Below, one piece after another: positions 35,448 to 45,371 of a DNA stretch of 64,000 nucleotides. The notes beneath the pieces are model-generated. The model did no database searches, was not told the origin of the DNA, and saw nothing but the letters and a program-made list of their open reading frames with translations. A program made the position numbers and the translations under genes. The DNA is taken from positions 1 through 64,000 of the forward strand of contig LZRT01000010.1 of the NCBI GenBank assembly GCA_002159075.1. The letters run 5' to 3'. The stretch comes from Bacillus thermozeamaize (lineage in GTDB: Bacteria; Bacillota; Bacilli; ZCTH02-B2). Positions within the stretch are counted from its first letter, which is position 1. Each line of letters opens with the position of its first letter.

Positions 35448-35811
35448 TCCTGCTCCCTCCTAAATATGTGTCGCCTCTCTCTTTAAAACGGCTGCTTCAA
35501 TGGCCGCTTCGACGACCCGAAAAAGGGTCGAAGCGGGTCGAATCGCATCGAATACCATTACCCCGTATCCATATTATAAGTTCAGGGCGCCTGTTTCTCA
35601 ATATCCGATACAGGCCCGTGTATCTGCAGTGTGCCTCATCGTTACCGTTCGCATGCTTTTTGCATGCATTTTATGCTCGTTTCCGTCCCAGGTTGCCGGA
35701 ATTGACCGGAGACGCAAAAGTTTGGTAAGATCAAAGCGATAAATCTTATACCCCATACATGTATCAGATCCCATACGTGGTTTGATTCTTCAGCGTAAGG
35801 AGGCAAATGAA
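35448..35811. other. copA-copZ divergent control region
   Basis: 364 bases without a gene. It contains a 30-base hairpin at 35505-35535 (CGCTTCGA, three-base bulge, CCC-GAAAAA-GGG, TCGAAGCG) in the copA leader, the copZ promoter at 35702-35731, and the palindrome ATACATGTAT at 35755-35764. No convincing CsoR or CueR operator was found. Confidence 0.6.
35702..35731 (+). promoter_or_regulatory. Promoter of copZ
   Basis: TTGACC (35702-35707), 18-base spacer, TAAGAT (35726-35731). The ATACATGTAT palindrome lies about 24 bases downstream, where a repressor could act. Confidence 0.5.
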
Positions 35812-36030
35812 ATGGCGGCGCATGTTGTGCTCAAAGTAGAAGGAATGACCTGTGGCCATTGCAAGGCTGCCGTGGAAAAAGCGGTTCGCGGACTTAACGG
35901 CGTTTCGTCCGCCACAGTGGATCTGGACAAAAAAACCGTCGCGGTGGATTATGAGCCAGGGAAAGTGTCCACTGAAGAGATGAAAAAAGCCATCGCCGAG
36001 GAAGGCTACGAAGTGGTCGGCATGGCCTAA
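35812..36030 (+). CDS. copZ: Copper chaperone CopZ
   Basis: 72 residues, a single heavy-metal-associated domain. The Cu(I)-binding motif GMTCGHCKAAVEKAV is at residues ~12-26, and the ferredoxin-like fold pattern continues to EGYEVVGMA. It carries Cu(I) to CopA. ATG 35812 has AAGGAGG seven bases before it. It is monocistronic, ended by a strong terminator at 36053-36081. Confidence 0.95.
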   Translation: MAAHVVLKVEGMTCGHCKAAVEKAVRGLNGVSSATVDLDKKTVAVDYEPGKVSTEEMKKAIAEEGYEVVGMA

Positions 36031-36052
36031 ATTGCCCAATCCCCTTTCACCC

Positions 36053-36081
36053 AGACGCCCCTTTCAGGCGGCGTCTTTTTT
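36053..36081 (+). terminator. Terminator of copZ
   Basis: AGACGCC pairs with GGCGTCT across a 10-base loop, followed by six T residues. Confidence 0.93.
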
Positions 36082-36154
36082 GTTTTGACCCTTGGTGATA
36101 TCCTTGCGGCTTGTTCATGGTATACTGGAAAAAAAGCCTAACAGGAGGAACGAA

Positions 36155-36646
36155 ATGGCAAAAGAAAACTCCTTTGACATCGTGTCCAAAGTCAACCTGG
36201 CCGAGGTGACCAACGCCATCCAACAAGCGATGAAGGAAATCGAAACCCGCTATGATTTCAAAGGCAGCAAAAGCCGTATCACCCTGGAAGGGGAAGAGAT
36301 CGTCATTCTCTCCGATGACGAATTTAAATTGGAACAGGTAAAAGACGTTCTTGCCAGCAAGCTGATCCGGCGTGGGGTCTCCCTGAAAAGCCTGGATTAC
36401 CAAAAAGTAGAACCCGCTGCCGGTGGCAACGTACGGCAACGGGCTGTGATTAAACAGGGGATCCAGCAGGATCAAGCCAAACAAATCAGCAAGTTGATCC
36501 GGGATTCCGGGATCAAAGTGAAGTGCCAGATCCAGGGAGATCAGCTGCGCGTCTCCGGAAAAAGCCGCGACGATCTGCAAAAGGTGATTCACATGCTGAA
36601 AGAAGCCGATCTGCCGGTGGATCTCCAGTTTGTCAACTATCGTTAA
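36155..36646 (+). CDS. yajQ: YajQ-family nucleotide-binding protein
   Basis: 163 residues, exactly the YajQ/UPF0234 length. The start [20 protein letters not shown], the segment [11 protein letters not shown] and the end [11 protein letters not shown] are diagnostic. Two ferredoxin-like domains are expected. Some homologues bind cyclic di-GMP or nucleic acid and affect transcription; the role in Bacillales is not settled. ATG 36155 is preceded by AGGAGGAACGAA. It converges with the chemotaxis receptor gene, 33 bases away. Confidence 0.95.
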   Translation: MAKENSFDIVSKVNLAEVTNAIQQAMKEIETRYDFKGSKSRITLEGEEIVILSDDEFKLEQVKDVLASKLIRRGVSLKSLDYQKVEPAAGGNVRQRAVIKQGIQQDQAKQISKLIRDSGIKVKCQIQGDQLRVSGKSRDDLQKVIHMLKEADLPVDLQFVNYR

Positions 36647-36679
36647 AGCCCTGCGAACATAAAAGCCATACGAACAAGA

Positions 36680-38452
36680 CTACACCTGGAACCGGCCGAT
36701 CAACCGTTCCAGCTCCTGAGCCATACGGCTCAGCCGTTCGGCAGAAGCATGCATTTCATCCATCGTGGCCAGTTGCTCTTCGGAAGCGGCGGCCACAGAC
36801 TGGGCATGGGCGGCAAGCTGCTTGGTGTTTTGGACCGCATCGGCCATCGAAGCGGCAATCTGTTCAGAGATGGCTGACATTTCCTGTGTGGAAGCCGAGA
36901 TGTCCTGAACCTCCCCGGACACCCGCTTCGCCTCCTGAAGGATTTTCTCGAAGGCCTGCCCCGCCTCGTGGACCATGGTCATCCCCGAATCCACCTCTTT
37001 CATTACCTCGTCCATCGCCTTCATCGACGTGCTGATGCCCTGCTGGATGTTCTGGATCACTTCGGCAATTTGCTGCGCCGAGCTGGCCGATTGATCGGAG
37101 AGCTTGCGAACCTCCTCGGCTACCACCGTAAAGCCTCTGCCGTATTCTCCCGCCCGGGCAGCCTCAATTGCCGCATTGAGAGCCAGGAGATTGGTCTGGG
37201 AGGCAATGTCGGTGATGGCCTCAATGATCTGGCCAATTTCCGCGGAGCGTTCCTTCCAGTCGTTCAGCACGCGGGACAGTTCACGGGCGGACTGCTGGAT
37301 CGTGCGCATCTGATCCACCGCCTGCTGCACGGATTGATTCCCTTGACTGGCCTCTTCCGCCATGTTCACTGCCACCTCGGAGACAACAGAAGAGGTTTCG
37401 GCAATCCGGCTCACACCGCCAGCCATCTCATCCATCGCGCGCGCTGTCTCTTCCGCAATCGTCTCCTGGCTTTCTGTTCCGGCGGCCACCTCCTGAATTG
37501 CCTTGACCACCTGTTCATTGGCCTTGAGCGACTGTTCCACGCTGGTTGATACCCCTTCTGACGCTCGCGAAAGCTCCTGTCCCGCCTGGCCGATTTCCCC
37601 GACCAGCAGGCGAAGATTTTCCACCATCTGATTCATCCCGCGCGACAGGTGGCTGAACTCATTTTTGAAAGGCACCCCGCTGGCCTCAACCCGCAAATTG
37701 CCGGCCGCCACTTGTTGCGCCATATGCGTGATTTCGCTGATGGGCCGCACCGCCATGCGGGTAAAGTAAGCGATGATCACGCTGCAAAGGATGGCCAGGC
37801 CGAGCGTCAAAAACAGAATCAGGTTGGAATGGTTCAGATGGGACTGCCCCTGTTGCTGTTGCTTATGGACCGACTGGTTCAAGAGGGCGTTGAGCTGCTG
37901 CAAAGAACCGTTGATGGCGGTATAGTGGTTGGTCATCGCCTCGTTGATCTGAACCAGCTGTACCAGCGGATCAGGGTCGTCTTGCCGCTCAGAGTCCTCA
38001 GAGTCCCCCATCCCAGCCCCATTTGCCCTGACTTTAGCGCTTTGCTCCGCAAACCACTGGTTCAGCTTCTGGTCCTCTGCCCGCACCGCGGCCAGCAGCT
38101 GTTTTTCCGCCGGTGAAGACAGCAAGGAAGGGATCCTGTCCCACAGCGGTTCCAGTTCCTTGACCTTGGACTGATAGGCCTGATAGATCCCCTCACCCGG
38201 CTTCAGGAAATACAAATTGAGCATCATCATCTTTTCCTGAATCAGGCTTTGCATGCGGAACACCTCATCCGCCGCCTGAGCCGTCTGGCCGATCTGGTTG
38301 AAATCTTCCGAGACACTCTGAATCCGCAACCCGTTGAACACCACCCCCGCCGTAAAGATCGCGATGACCAGCAAGAAGCCGACCACAACCTGCGTCCCGA
38401 TTCGCCAGTCCATCCAGAACAGCCATTTCTCAAACCAGTTCTTCTCCACCAT
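36680..38452 (-). CDS. Methyl-accepting chemotaxis protein
   Basis: 590 residues. TM1 lies at about 20-43 and TM2 at about 208-232, flanking an extracellular four-helix-type sensor domain of about 165 residues that has no recognised ligand motif. A HAMP domain and the long coiled-coil signalling domain follow, with the conserved hairpin [20 protein letters not shown]. It signals to CheA/CheW. The sensor region is Gln/Leu-rich ([19 protein letters not shown]). It is monocistronic, and no other chemotaxis gene is nearby. Confidence 0.96.
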   Translation of the reverse strand: MVEKNWFEKWLFWMDWRIGTQVVVGFLLVIAIFTAGVVFNGLRIQSVSEDFNQIGQTAQAADEVFRMQSLIQEKMMMLNLYFLKPGEGIYQAYQSKVKELEPLWDRIPSLLSSPAEKQLLAAVRAEDQKLNQWFAEQSAKVRANGAGMGDSEDSERQDDPDPLVQLVQINEAMTNHYTAINGSLQQLNALLNQSVHKQQQQGQSHLNHSNLILFLTLGLAILCSVIIAYFTRMAVRPISEITHMAQQVAAGNLRVEASGVPFKNEFSHLSRGMNQMVENLRLLVGEIGQAGQELSRASEGVSTSVEQSLKANEQVVKAIQEVAAGTESQETIAEETARAMDEMAGGVSRIAETSSVVSEVAVNMAEEASQGNQSVQQAVDQMRTIQQSARELSRVLNDWKERSAEIGQIIEAITDIASQTNLLALNAAIEAARAGEYGRGFTVVAEEVRKLSDQSASSAQQIAEVIQNIQQGISTSMKAMDEVMKEVDSGMTMVHEAGQAFEKILQEAKRVSGEVQDISASTQEMSAISEQIAASMADAVQNTKQLAAHAQSVAAASEEQLATMDEMHASAERLSRMAQELERLIGRFQV

Positions 38453-38583
38453 AGTGCCTCTCCCTTCCTCCAGCCCTGATGATCCTCATTGATGGAATTT
38501 CATGCCATAATTACCATAATTATATCAATCAGGCCGACGGAGGGACAATCTTCAATTTCGTGAATTTCGTGACACGAACACGC

Positions 38584-40062
38584 TTAGCGATCCAAGCGAT
38601 CCGGATCCTGGGGAGAAATGGCGCTGGGACGTTTCCGTTTGCTGGGGACGGGAGCGCGAACCAGGATGTCCAGCAGCGCCGGCCCGTTGAATGGAATCAG
38701 CGGCCACAAATAAGGTGTATTCAAAGAACGCGTGGTGGCCAGCAGGAGAAAGAGGAAAATCAGAGCCGCCACCAATCCCGGAAGGCGAAAGAGAACCACC
38801 ACGACAAGCAAAAACAGCCGTACCAGCCGGTTGGCCAGGCTCAGTTCGTAACTCGGCGTGGCAAAGGTGCCGATGGCCGCAATGGATAAGTAAAGAATCA
38901 CCTCGTTGGAAAACAACCCCACATCCACAGCCACCTGACCGATCAGAATGGCCGCCACAATCCCGATGGCCGCAGCAAGGGAAGACGGCGTGTGGATGGC
39001 CGCCATCCGCAAAATGTCTACTTCCAGGTCGGCGAGGAAGAACTGCCAAAAAACGGAAATCGGTTTTCCCGTTTCCGGACGGATGAAGTCCCACTTCTCT
39101 CCCGTCATCTCCGGTTCCATCACCAGGAGCAACCACAAGGGTGGGATGAAGACAGAGGCGAACATCGCCAAAAACCGCACCCAGCGCAAAAAAGCCCCCA
39201 CGATCGGTTTCTGCCGGTACTCTTCGGCATGCTGGACATGATGAAACAGGGTGGTCGGCGTGATCATGACACTGGGAGAGGTATCCGTATAGATGAGCAC
39301 ATGGCCTTCCAGGAGATGGACGGCCGCCACGTCGGGACGTTCCGTGTAACGGACCAGCGGAAAAGGGTTCCAATTCTTGCGGAAAATAAACTCTTCCAAC
39401 GTCTTTTCGGCCATCGGCAACCCGTCAAGATGGAACTGGTTCAACCGCTTCCGCAACATTTCCACCAGCTCGGGGTCGGCCACATCCTCCAGGTAGGCCA
39501 GGCAGATATCCGTTTTGGAACGGCGCCCGATCTGAAGGTATTCCATTCGCAAGGAAGGATCGCGCACCCGCCGGCGAGTGAGGGCCGTGTTGAAAATCAG
39601 CGTCTCCGTAAATCCGTCCCGTGCCCCGCGCACCACCCGCTCAATATCCGGTTCCTCAGGTTGCCGGGACGGATAGGTCCGGGCGTCAATGACCAGAGCC
39701 CGCTCCTCCCCGTCAACAAACAGCGCCAGCGGGCCCGACAGCACGGCGGTGACGATCTCCTCGAGCGCATCCAGCGTCTCCACTTCCAGATACCCCAAAT
39801 GGGTATGGAGCAGTTTCTGCATCGCATCCGGAGCCAGATCCTCGCGCTTAAGCGTTGCCAGGCGCTGCATGATGAGCTGCATGATCTCATCCTTGGCCAG
39901 GCCATCGACAAAATACAGGGCCAACCGCCTGCCTGCAAGCTGATAATGGCGGCAGATCACATCAAAACTCTTGCCCACGCCGAGAATGTGGTTCATCCGC
40001 TGCACGTTCTCGTCCAATTTTCTCGAAACCTTTTCCCGCATCAATTCCGCCGCTGTCGTCAT
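38584..40062 (-). CDS. spoVAF: Stage V sporulation protein AF (GerA-family)
   Basis: 492 residues, the SpoVAF length. A large N-terminal soluble domain (to about 290) precedes four to six membrane helices (FLAMFASVFIPPLWLLLVM onward). It resembles GerA-type A subunits but has SpoVAF features such as LALYFVDGLAKDEIMQ. SpoVAF sits in the inner spore membrane and amplifies the germination response. ATG 40062 overlaps the stop of the upstream MFS gene as ATGA. It lies apart from spoVAC-spoVAD-spoVAE (28-30 kb), although it is often the last gene of the canonical spoVA operon. Confidence 0.9.
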   Translation of the reverse strand: MTTAAELMREKVSRKLDENVQRMNHILGVGKSFDVICRHYQLAGRRLALYFVDGLAKDEIMQLIMQRLATLKREDLAPDAMQKLLHTHLGYLEVETLDALEEIVTAVLSGPLALFVDGEERALVIDARTYPSRQPEEPDIERVVRGARDGFTETLIFNTALTRRRVRDPSLRMEYLQIGRRSKTDICLAYLEDVADPELVEMLRKRLNQFHLDGLPMAEKTLEEFIFRKNWNPFPLVRYTERPDVAAVHLLEGHVLIYTDTSPSVMITPTTLFHHVQHAEEYRQKPIVGAFLRWVRFLAMFASVFIPPLWLLLVMEPEMTGEKWDFIRPETGKPISVFWQFFLADLEVDILRMAAIHTPSSLAAAIGIVAAILIGQVAVDVGLFSNEVILYLSIAAIGTFATPSYELSLANRLVRLFLLVVVVLFRLPGLVAALIFLFLLLATTRSLNTPYLWPLIPFNGPALLDILVRAPVPSKRKRPSAISPQDPDRLDR

Positions 40063-41249
40063 CGGTCCTGCACCCCATCCGCTTTTTTCATGAAAAACCA
40101 GGAAAAACACTGCAGCAGGCTGAGGATAAAGATCAAAAGGAGCAAGTGACCTGTCTTCTGCGTCAGCTGGACCCAGACGAGAAAGGCGACAATCCCCAGC
40201 AGGCGCCCGACGCTGAGGGCCAGCTCGCGCATGACGACATGTTCAACGCGTGTCTTGACGCGCCAACGGTTGGCTCCAATGAGGTCAAACACCGTCGAGG
40301 TCAAGGGGATGAGAAAAAACGGCGCAAACAGGCTGAGGCCAATCCCGAAAAGGATAATCGTCCAAAAATGGGTTTGAAAAAGACTGGGAATGACCGCAAT
40401 GGACATCATCAACGCGCCCAGGAGGATAAACGCATTCCGCCAGCTCCGCCTGATGAACCGCCCGACCAGGAAGTATGCCACCAGCGATACCCCGGCTGTG
40501 ACAAAGAAAAACAGCCCCAATTTCCATTCGCTTCCGGTCACCACATACACCAGCAAACCAATGAGAAACACAAACACCGCGTCGGGAAGTCCCTGGCCAA
40601 TGGAGGCCAGCATGGCATAATGCCACTTCGTCTTCTGCCGGGACTGGCGGTAAACGGCACAAAGGGCGTACCTGCCCTTCAAAGGCCGTTTGGGGAGAAA
40701 AAAAGTCATGAAGATCGCAAGCAAAAAAATCCCCAGTGAAATCCCGAAGATCACGTAGTAACCCCACAAGTCGGACAACGTCATGATCAGCCAACCCGAC
40801 AACAGCGGCGCAATGATTTCGGAAAGAGAGGTGAACAGACCATCGGCTCCATTGTACCGATCCCGGTTGTCAGGTTCCGTAATTTCAAAATACAGGACAT
40901 TGTAGCCCAGCCAGTAAAAGCCGTTCCCAACGCCCAACAAGGCCCCCAGCCACAACACATGATCCACCGAGCGCTTGCCGAGCAACAACACGGAAAGGTA
41001 AAACAAGGCCAATACGACAACCCCGATGCGCAGGGTAACCACGCGGTCCCGGCGCTTGACCAGCCATCCTGCAAGGACGAAGGTCATGGCAATCATGAGG
41101 TATTGGAACAGGTTGAACAGGCCGATCATGGTGTAATCGCTTTTCACTTTCCATAGGTAGACATTGACAAAGGTGCTGGACAAAGCGACAGAAACGGCAA
41201 ATGAAGCGTTGATCGTCAGGAGCCATTTGGCAGAACGATCCAGGAACAT
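40059..41249 (-). CDS. MFS transporter, YqgE-like
   Basis: 396 residues with about 11-12 membrane helices (ASFAVSVALSSTFVNVYL at the start) and the inter-helix motif GWLVKRRDRVVTLRIG. The substrate is unknown. Its stop overlaps the start of spoVAF, so the two are translationally coupled; this suggests expression in the forespore and possibly a spore-membrane role. A wide-loop cytoplasmic segment (RQSRQKTKWHYA) lies between the two halves. Confidence 0.88.
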   Translation of the reverse strand: MFLDRSAKWLLTINASFAVSVALSSTFVNVYLWKVKSDYTMIGLFNLFQYLMIAMTFVLAGWLVKRRDRVVTLRIGVVVLALFYLSVLLLGKRSVDHVLWLGALLGVGNGFYWLGYNVLYFEITEPDNRDRYNGADGLFTSLSEIIAPLLSGWLIMTLSDLWGYYVIFGISLGIFLLAIFMTFFLPKRPLKGRYALCAVYRQSRQKTKWHYAMLASIGQGLPDAVFVFLIGLLVYVVTGSEWKLGLFFFVTAGVSLVAYFLVGRFIRRSWRNAFILLGALMMSIAVIPSLFQTHFWTIILFGIGLSLFAPFFLIPLTSTVFDLIGANRWRVKTRVEHVVMRELALSVGRLLGIVAFLVWVQLTQKTGHLLLLIFILSLLQCFSWFFMKKADGVQDR

Positions 41250-41379
41250 GCTTCCTCCTCTGAGGCAGTTACCCTTGGTATCCAGGGACAGGTGATTGGC
41301 TTGTCTGCCGTATCCCTTTATCCTTGTTTTTCCCCATTCAGCGGAAAAAACACAAAATCATGGGCAAAATCATGGCGAT

Positions 41380-41425
41380 AAAAAAGCAACATCCCGCCCA
41401 CCCATCATGGTGGTCGGGATGTTGC
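41380..41425 (-). terminator. Terminator of mutS2
   Basis: Minus-strand GCAACATCCCG / CGGGATGTTGC stem (inner CCACC/GGTGG) followed by six T residues, directly after the mutS2 stop. Confidence 0.93.
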
Positions 41426-41438
41426 GGGGAACCGCCCC

Positions 41439-43814
41439 TTATTTCAACTGGACGACGGTGACGCCGCTGCCGCCTTCGTTGTAATTGCCAAGCCGGTACG
41501 AGCCGACCTGCGGATGCTTCCGCAAGTATTCCTGAATCCCCTGGCGCAGACTGCCCGTTCCCTTACCGTGGATGAGAACCACCTGTTTCAGTCCGGCCAG
41601 GCTCACCTCATCCAGATACTTGTCCAATTTCGCGAGCGCCTCATCCACACGGTGGCCGCGCAGGTCCAGTTCCGGCCGAACGGCCCGCTCCTGGGTCACC
41701 ACCCGTACCATAGGAGGCGCCGGCGGCTGCTTTTTCTCGGCCTGAACCGGCTTGAGCTGATCCTTGCCCAGGCTGAGTTTAATTTGGCCCATCTGAACCA
41801 GCGCCTGTTCGCCCTGCAGTTCCACCACGGTGCCGCGCTGCCCAAAGGGAAGCACCAACACCTCGCTGCCGGGAAGAATCGGCTCGGCAGGCGCATCCCC
41901 ACTCTCGCCCCGCTCAGTGTCGGACCGTTTTCTGGACTGTTCATGGCTTGAGGAAATTTGTTCCAGCTTTTTCTCCCATTCGATGATCTGGTGCGGCTTG
42001 ACGGCAGCGCCTTGTTTCACCAATTCCTTCAGTTCGTCAAGCAATCCGGCCGCCTCCTTGCGCGCGGCCTCAACCACATCATGCACCTTCTGGGACATCT
42101 CCGCCTGCAGCCGCTGCCGCTCTCTCGCGAGCTCCCTCTCGCGGCGCGCCAGTTGCTGCTCTTTTTCCGCAAGCTCCCTGCGCAGGGCGGCCACTTCCTC
42201 CAACTGCTCTTCCATCTGCTGATGGCGCTGCTCCAAGGAACTGACCATCGCTTCCAATTGCCGGCTGTCTTCATCCACCTGCTCCCGCGCCATTTCCAGC
42301 ACGTGTTTGGGCAGACCCAAGCGCTCGGCAATAGCAAAGGCGTTGCTTCTGCCAGGCACCCCCATCATCAGGCGATACGTGGGCCGCAGCGATTCCACGT
42401 CAAATTCAACACTGGCATTGGAAACGCCTTCCCGGTTGTAGGCATAGGCCTTCAGTTCGCTGTAATGCGTCGTCGCCACCACCCGGCAGCCGCGCCGGTG
42501 CACTTCTTCCAGAATGGCAATCGCCAGGGCTGCCCCTTCTTGCGGGTCGGTTCCCGCTCCCAATTCATCAAAAAGAAGCAAGGCTTTTCCGTCCGCCTTT
42601 TCCAACATCCCAATGATATTCCGCATGTGGCTGGAAAAGGTGCTCAGGTTTTGCTCGATGCTTTGTTCATCCCCGATATCCACATAGATTCCGGAGAACA
42701 CAGCCAGTTCCGTTCCCTCTGCAGCGGGGACAAACAGGCCGGCCATCGCCATGCATGACAGCAGGCCGATGGTCTTGAGCGTCACCGTCTTCCCGCCCGT
42801 GTTCGGCCCGGTGATCACGAGGGTGCGAAAAGCGGCCCCCAGTTCCACGTCAATCGGCACAACCGTCGCCGGATCGATCAGAGGGTGCTTCGCTTTTCGC
42901 AGCCGAATCAGCCCCTGATCGTTGAGCTTTGGGCGGCAGGCTCCCATTTCCCTTGCAAGGCGCGCCTTGGCCATGACCAGATCCAGTTCCGCCAACTTTT
43001 CCACCAACCGGAGCAGCGGCTCGCGAACCTCTCCCACCATGGCAGACAAGCGGCGAAGGATGCGCTCCTCTTCCTTCTGCTCCTGTACGCGCAGCTCCTG
43101 CAGCTTGAGGTTATCGCGGGCCACCGCATCCGGTTCGATAAACAGGGTTGAACCGCTGGCTGACTGGTCATACACCACCCCGCCAAACACATTCCGGAAA
43201 TGCGCTTTCACAGGCAGCACCAAATGATCATGCCGTACAGTGACGAGCGGCTCCTGCAGCATCCGGATCACATTCGGATCGCGGATCATCGCCTCCAGCC
43301 TTTCCCTCATCCGGTTTTCCAGGTTCCTCATCTGGCGGCGGATCCGCGCCAGTTCCGGACTGGCTTCATCGCGGATGGCGGCCTGTTCATCGACAGCAGC
43401 CGCAATCGCATTTTCGACAGCCGGAAATTCCTCGATCTCCTCCGCCTGCGTGCGCAGATAAGGAAAAACGGGCGCCTCCTTTTCCGTGTGTTTGAGGAGA
43501 AACCGTTTCAATTTCCGCGACCCCTCCAGCGTCAGCTGCACTGCCAGCAATTCTTCCGGCAAAAGCAGCCCGCCTCTTCCCGCGCGGTCCACACTGGATG
43601 ATATATCCCGAATCCCCCCGAACGGCGGATCGCCAAACTTGACGAGCAGGCGGTACCCTTCATCTGTCTGACTGAGCCACTGCTTTGCCTCTTCAGGAAC
43701 AGTGGTGGGCCAAAGGGAAAAGGCCATTTCCCGCGAACGGGAAAAACGGGCATGTTTTTGCAACATCTGGCATACCTTGTCAAATTCCAGCCGCTTTAAC
43801 GTGTCTTGTTCCAA
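41439..43814 (-). CDS. mutS2: Endonuclease MutS2 / ribosome-collision splitting factor
   Basis: 791 residues from TTG 43814, which has AGGAGGGAA upstream; the frame is open to 43850. It contains the MutS core and clamp, the ATPase with Walker A GPNTGGKTVTLKT and FDELGAGTDPQEG, a long coiled coil rich in Glu/Arg (about 500-640), a KOW-like segment and a C-terminal Smr domain with LDLRGHRVDEAL and HGKGTGSLRQG. MutS2 suppresses recombination in some bacteria and splits collided ribosomes in B. subtilis. In many Bacillales it follows zapA-cvpA-polX; here it is alone and inverted. Confidence 0.96.
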   Translation of the reverse strand: MEQDTLKRLEFDKVCQMLQKHARFSRSREMAFSLWPTTVPEEAKQWLSQTDEGYRLLVKFGDPPFGGIRDISSSVDRAGRGGLLLPEELLAVQLTLEGSRKLKRFLLKHTEKEAPVFPYLRTQAEEIEEFPAVENAIAAAVDEQAAIRDEASPELARIRRQMRNLENRMRERLEAMIRDPNVIRMLQEPLVTVRHDHLVLPVKAHFRNVFGGVVYDQSASGSTLFIEPDAVARDNLKLQELRVQEQKEEERILRRLSAMVGEVREPLLRLVEKLAELDLVMAKARLAREMGACRPKLNDQGLIRLRKAKHPLIDPATVVPIDVELGAAFRTLVITGPNTGGKTVTLKTIGLLSCMAMAGLFVPAAEGTELAVFSGIYVDIGDEQSIEQNLSTFSSHMRNIIGMLEKADGKALLLFDELGAGTDPQEGAALAIAILEEVHRRGCRVVATTHYSELKAYAYNREGVSNASVEFDVESLRPTYRLMMGVPGRSNAFAIAERLGLPKHVLEMAREQVDEDSRQLEAMVSSLEQRHQQMEEQLEEVAALRRELAEKEQQLARRERELARERQRLQAEMSQKVHDVVEAARKEAAGLLDELKELVKQGAAVKPHQIIEWEKKLEQISSSHEQSRKRSDTERGESGDAPAEPILPGSEVLVLPFGQRGTVVELQGEQALVQMGQIKLSLGKDQLKPVQAEKKQPPAPPMVRVVTQERAVRPELDLRGHRVDEALAKLDKYLDEVSLAGLKQVVLIHGKGTGSLRQGIQEYLRKHPQVGSYRLGNYNEGGSGVTVVQLK

Positions 43815-44013
43815 GCCATTCCCTCCTGCTTCACCTTCAGTATACCTCAATCCTGCCGGACAATGGCAATGAATTGCTCCATTTCAAGCGTATAAGGGGA
43901 TTTCCAATCAGCCACAATAAAACCGTAAAGATGAATACAGCAGGTTTGTGTCGATTCTATTGATGGATTTCCATTTTGATGATTTTACATTCGATTTAAG
44001 GAGGAATATTGAG

Positions 44014-44382
44014 ATGACGATTGTCCGCCATCTTATCCGATTTGTCGTTGCCGCGATTGTGTTGATGGTGGTCGGCTTCATCGTCCCGGGCTTTTCCGTT
44101 CAGGGATTTTGGAGCGCCCTTCTGGCCGCCGTCGTCATCGCCGCCCTCGGCTGGGTTGTGGAAACCTTTTTCGGGGACGATATCTCTCCCTATGCCCGGG
44201 GCATCGTCGGCTTTCTGGTCAGCGCGGTGATCATCTATATTGCCCAATTTATCGTCCCCGACATGCGAGTGACGGTTTTAGGCGCCCTGTTGGCGGCCCT
44301 GGTCATCGGCGTGGTGGATATGTTCGTGCCGACCAGAATCCGTCTCGGGAATGCGGGAGGCGGAGACAGGGAAAACGAATAA
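44014..44382 (+). CDS. YvlD-like small membrane protein (phage holin family IV-like)
   Basis: 122 residues with four membrane helices: FVVAAIVLMVVGFIVPGF, FWSALLAAVVIAALGW, GIVGFLVSAVIIYIAQFIV and LGALLAALVIGVVDMFV. The polar C-terminus (RLGNAGGGDRENE) is cytoplasmic. It matches YvlD-type proteins. The "holin" family name is historical; there is no sign of a phage here. ATG 44014 has AAGGAGG nine bases upstream. A terminator follows. Confidence 0.85.
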   Translation: MTIVRHLIRFVVAAIVLMVVGFIVPGFSVQGFWSALLAAVVIAALGWVVETFFGDDISPYARGIVGFLVSAVIIYIAQFIVPDMRVTVLGALLAALVIGVVDMFVPTRIRLGNAGGGDRENE

Positions 44383-44421
44383 GCCTCAAACGGCATGCGA
44401 TCACTCATCGTGATCAAAATC

Positions 44422-44449
44422 AAAGCAGGACAATGCGCCTGCTTTTTTC
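44422..44449 (+). terminator. Terminator of the YvlD-like gene
   Basis: AAAGCAGG / CCTGCTTT stem with an 8-base loop, continued by a T-run. Confidence 0.92.
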
Positions 44450-44605
44450 TTTACCGAACATTGTCGAAATCCCTTTCCCCCGTTGTCAGGTTTTCAGAAC
44501 ATTTGCGGCTTCATTGGAACCTTTGTCAACGCGGCAGGATTTCTTCCCTTCCCCGCGAAACGATTAAAGTAACTGGTACCATATTGCAAGGGAAGGAGGA
44601 ACCGC

Positions 44606-45238
44606 ATGATGGAACAACAAGCCAGAACCCTGAAAACGGAGTACGGAACACGCGACTTGTCCGAAGCGTTCAACATGAACCCGCGAAAAGTAAGAGCCTG
44701 GCTGGATTATTTTCACGAATACATCCAGCCATCCACCAATGATAAGGGGCACTGGGTCGTGGATCAGGACGGTTATCAACGTTTTGCGGAAGTGGTCAAG
44801 GCGATGGAACAACCGGGCGCCTCGATGAACGAAGTCCGCAAGAACCTGCTTCGTCAGGAATCCGCTTCCGGCCTTGCCGCGACAAGCCAGGATCCGGATG
44901 GCGAGAAGGTAGTTCCCATCCGCCAGGATGTTTCCTATCAAGTGCTCAAGCAAACGCTGGATATGGTTACCTTGCTTGAAGAACGCGTCTCCAATATGGA
45001 AATGTATCAGAAAGACATGCTGCAAAAATACGATGAAGTGCTGCAACGGCAAAAAGAGGAACACAGGCAAGCCATTACGATCCATGAAGACATCCGTAAT
45101 TTGAAAGAAGAAATGACGGATCTCCGGGAAAAAGTCTCCAACAATTTCAGAGAAATGCAGTTTACCATTGAGATGCTGGAGTTGGCTACCCGGGGACACC
45201 GGCGAAAAAAAGAACGGCGTTTCAAATTGTTCAGTTGA
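44606..45238 (+). CDS. MerR-type HTH plus coiled-coil protein, RacA-like
   Basis: 210 residues. An N-terminal winged-helix of the MerR type (RDLSEAFNMNPRKVRAWLDYF) is followed by a predicted long coiled coil (about 100-190: VSYQVLKQTLDMVTLLEERV onward) and a basic tail (HRRKKERRFKLF). This resembles RacA, which anchors the chromosome at the pole during sporulation, and related proteins of unclear function. No effector domain is present, so classical metabolite-responsive MerR regulation is unlikely. ATG 44606 has AAGGAGGAACCGC upstream. It is monocistronic. Confidence 0.72.
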   Translation: MMEQQARTLKTEYGTRDLSEAFNMNPRKVRAWLDYFHEYIQPSTNDKGHWVVDQDGYQRFAEVVKAMEQPGASMNEVRKNLLRQESASGLAATSQDPDGEKVVPIRQDVSYQVLKQTLDMVTLLEERVSNMEMYQKDMLQKYDEVLQRQKEEHRQAITIHEDIRNLKEEMTDLREKVSNNFREMQFTIEMLELATRGHRRKKERRFKLFS

Positions 45239-45262
45239 ACGCGCTTCACGCGCTTTTTTTTT
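45239..45262 (+). terminator. Short hairpin plus T-run after the RacA-like gene
   Basis: A GCGC / GCGC four-base stem (45241-45244, 45250-45253) with loop TTCAC and nine T residues. The stem is weak but the T-run is strong and correctly placed. Confidence 0.6.
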
Positions 45263-45371
45263 GCCCGTCAAAAGCAACGATGGAGACCTGTCCCGCCTTA
45301 TGATAAAATCAAGGGTGTACAAATTGTGCGACACGTTGTCGTTTGCGGGAAGTTCGAGGTGAAAAAGGTTC

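Noticed and set aside
35740-35790. CsoR or CueR operator upstream of copZ
   Set aside because: Only a TACCCC half-site and an ATACATGTAT palindrome were seen; the complementary GGGTA half is missing.
38992-40149. Plus-strand frame of about 385 codons opposite spoVAF
   Set aside because: Antisense shadow, composition like other GC-driven shadows.
44014-44382. Phage holin
   Set aside because: The family name covers YvlD-type chromosomal proteins; no lysis or phage gene is nearby.
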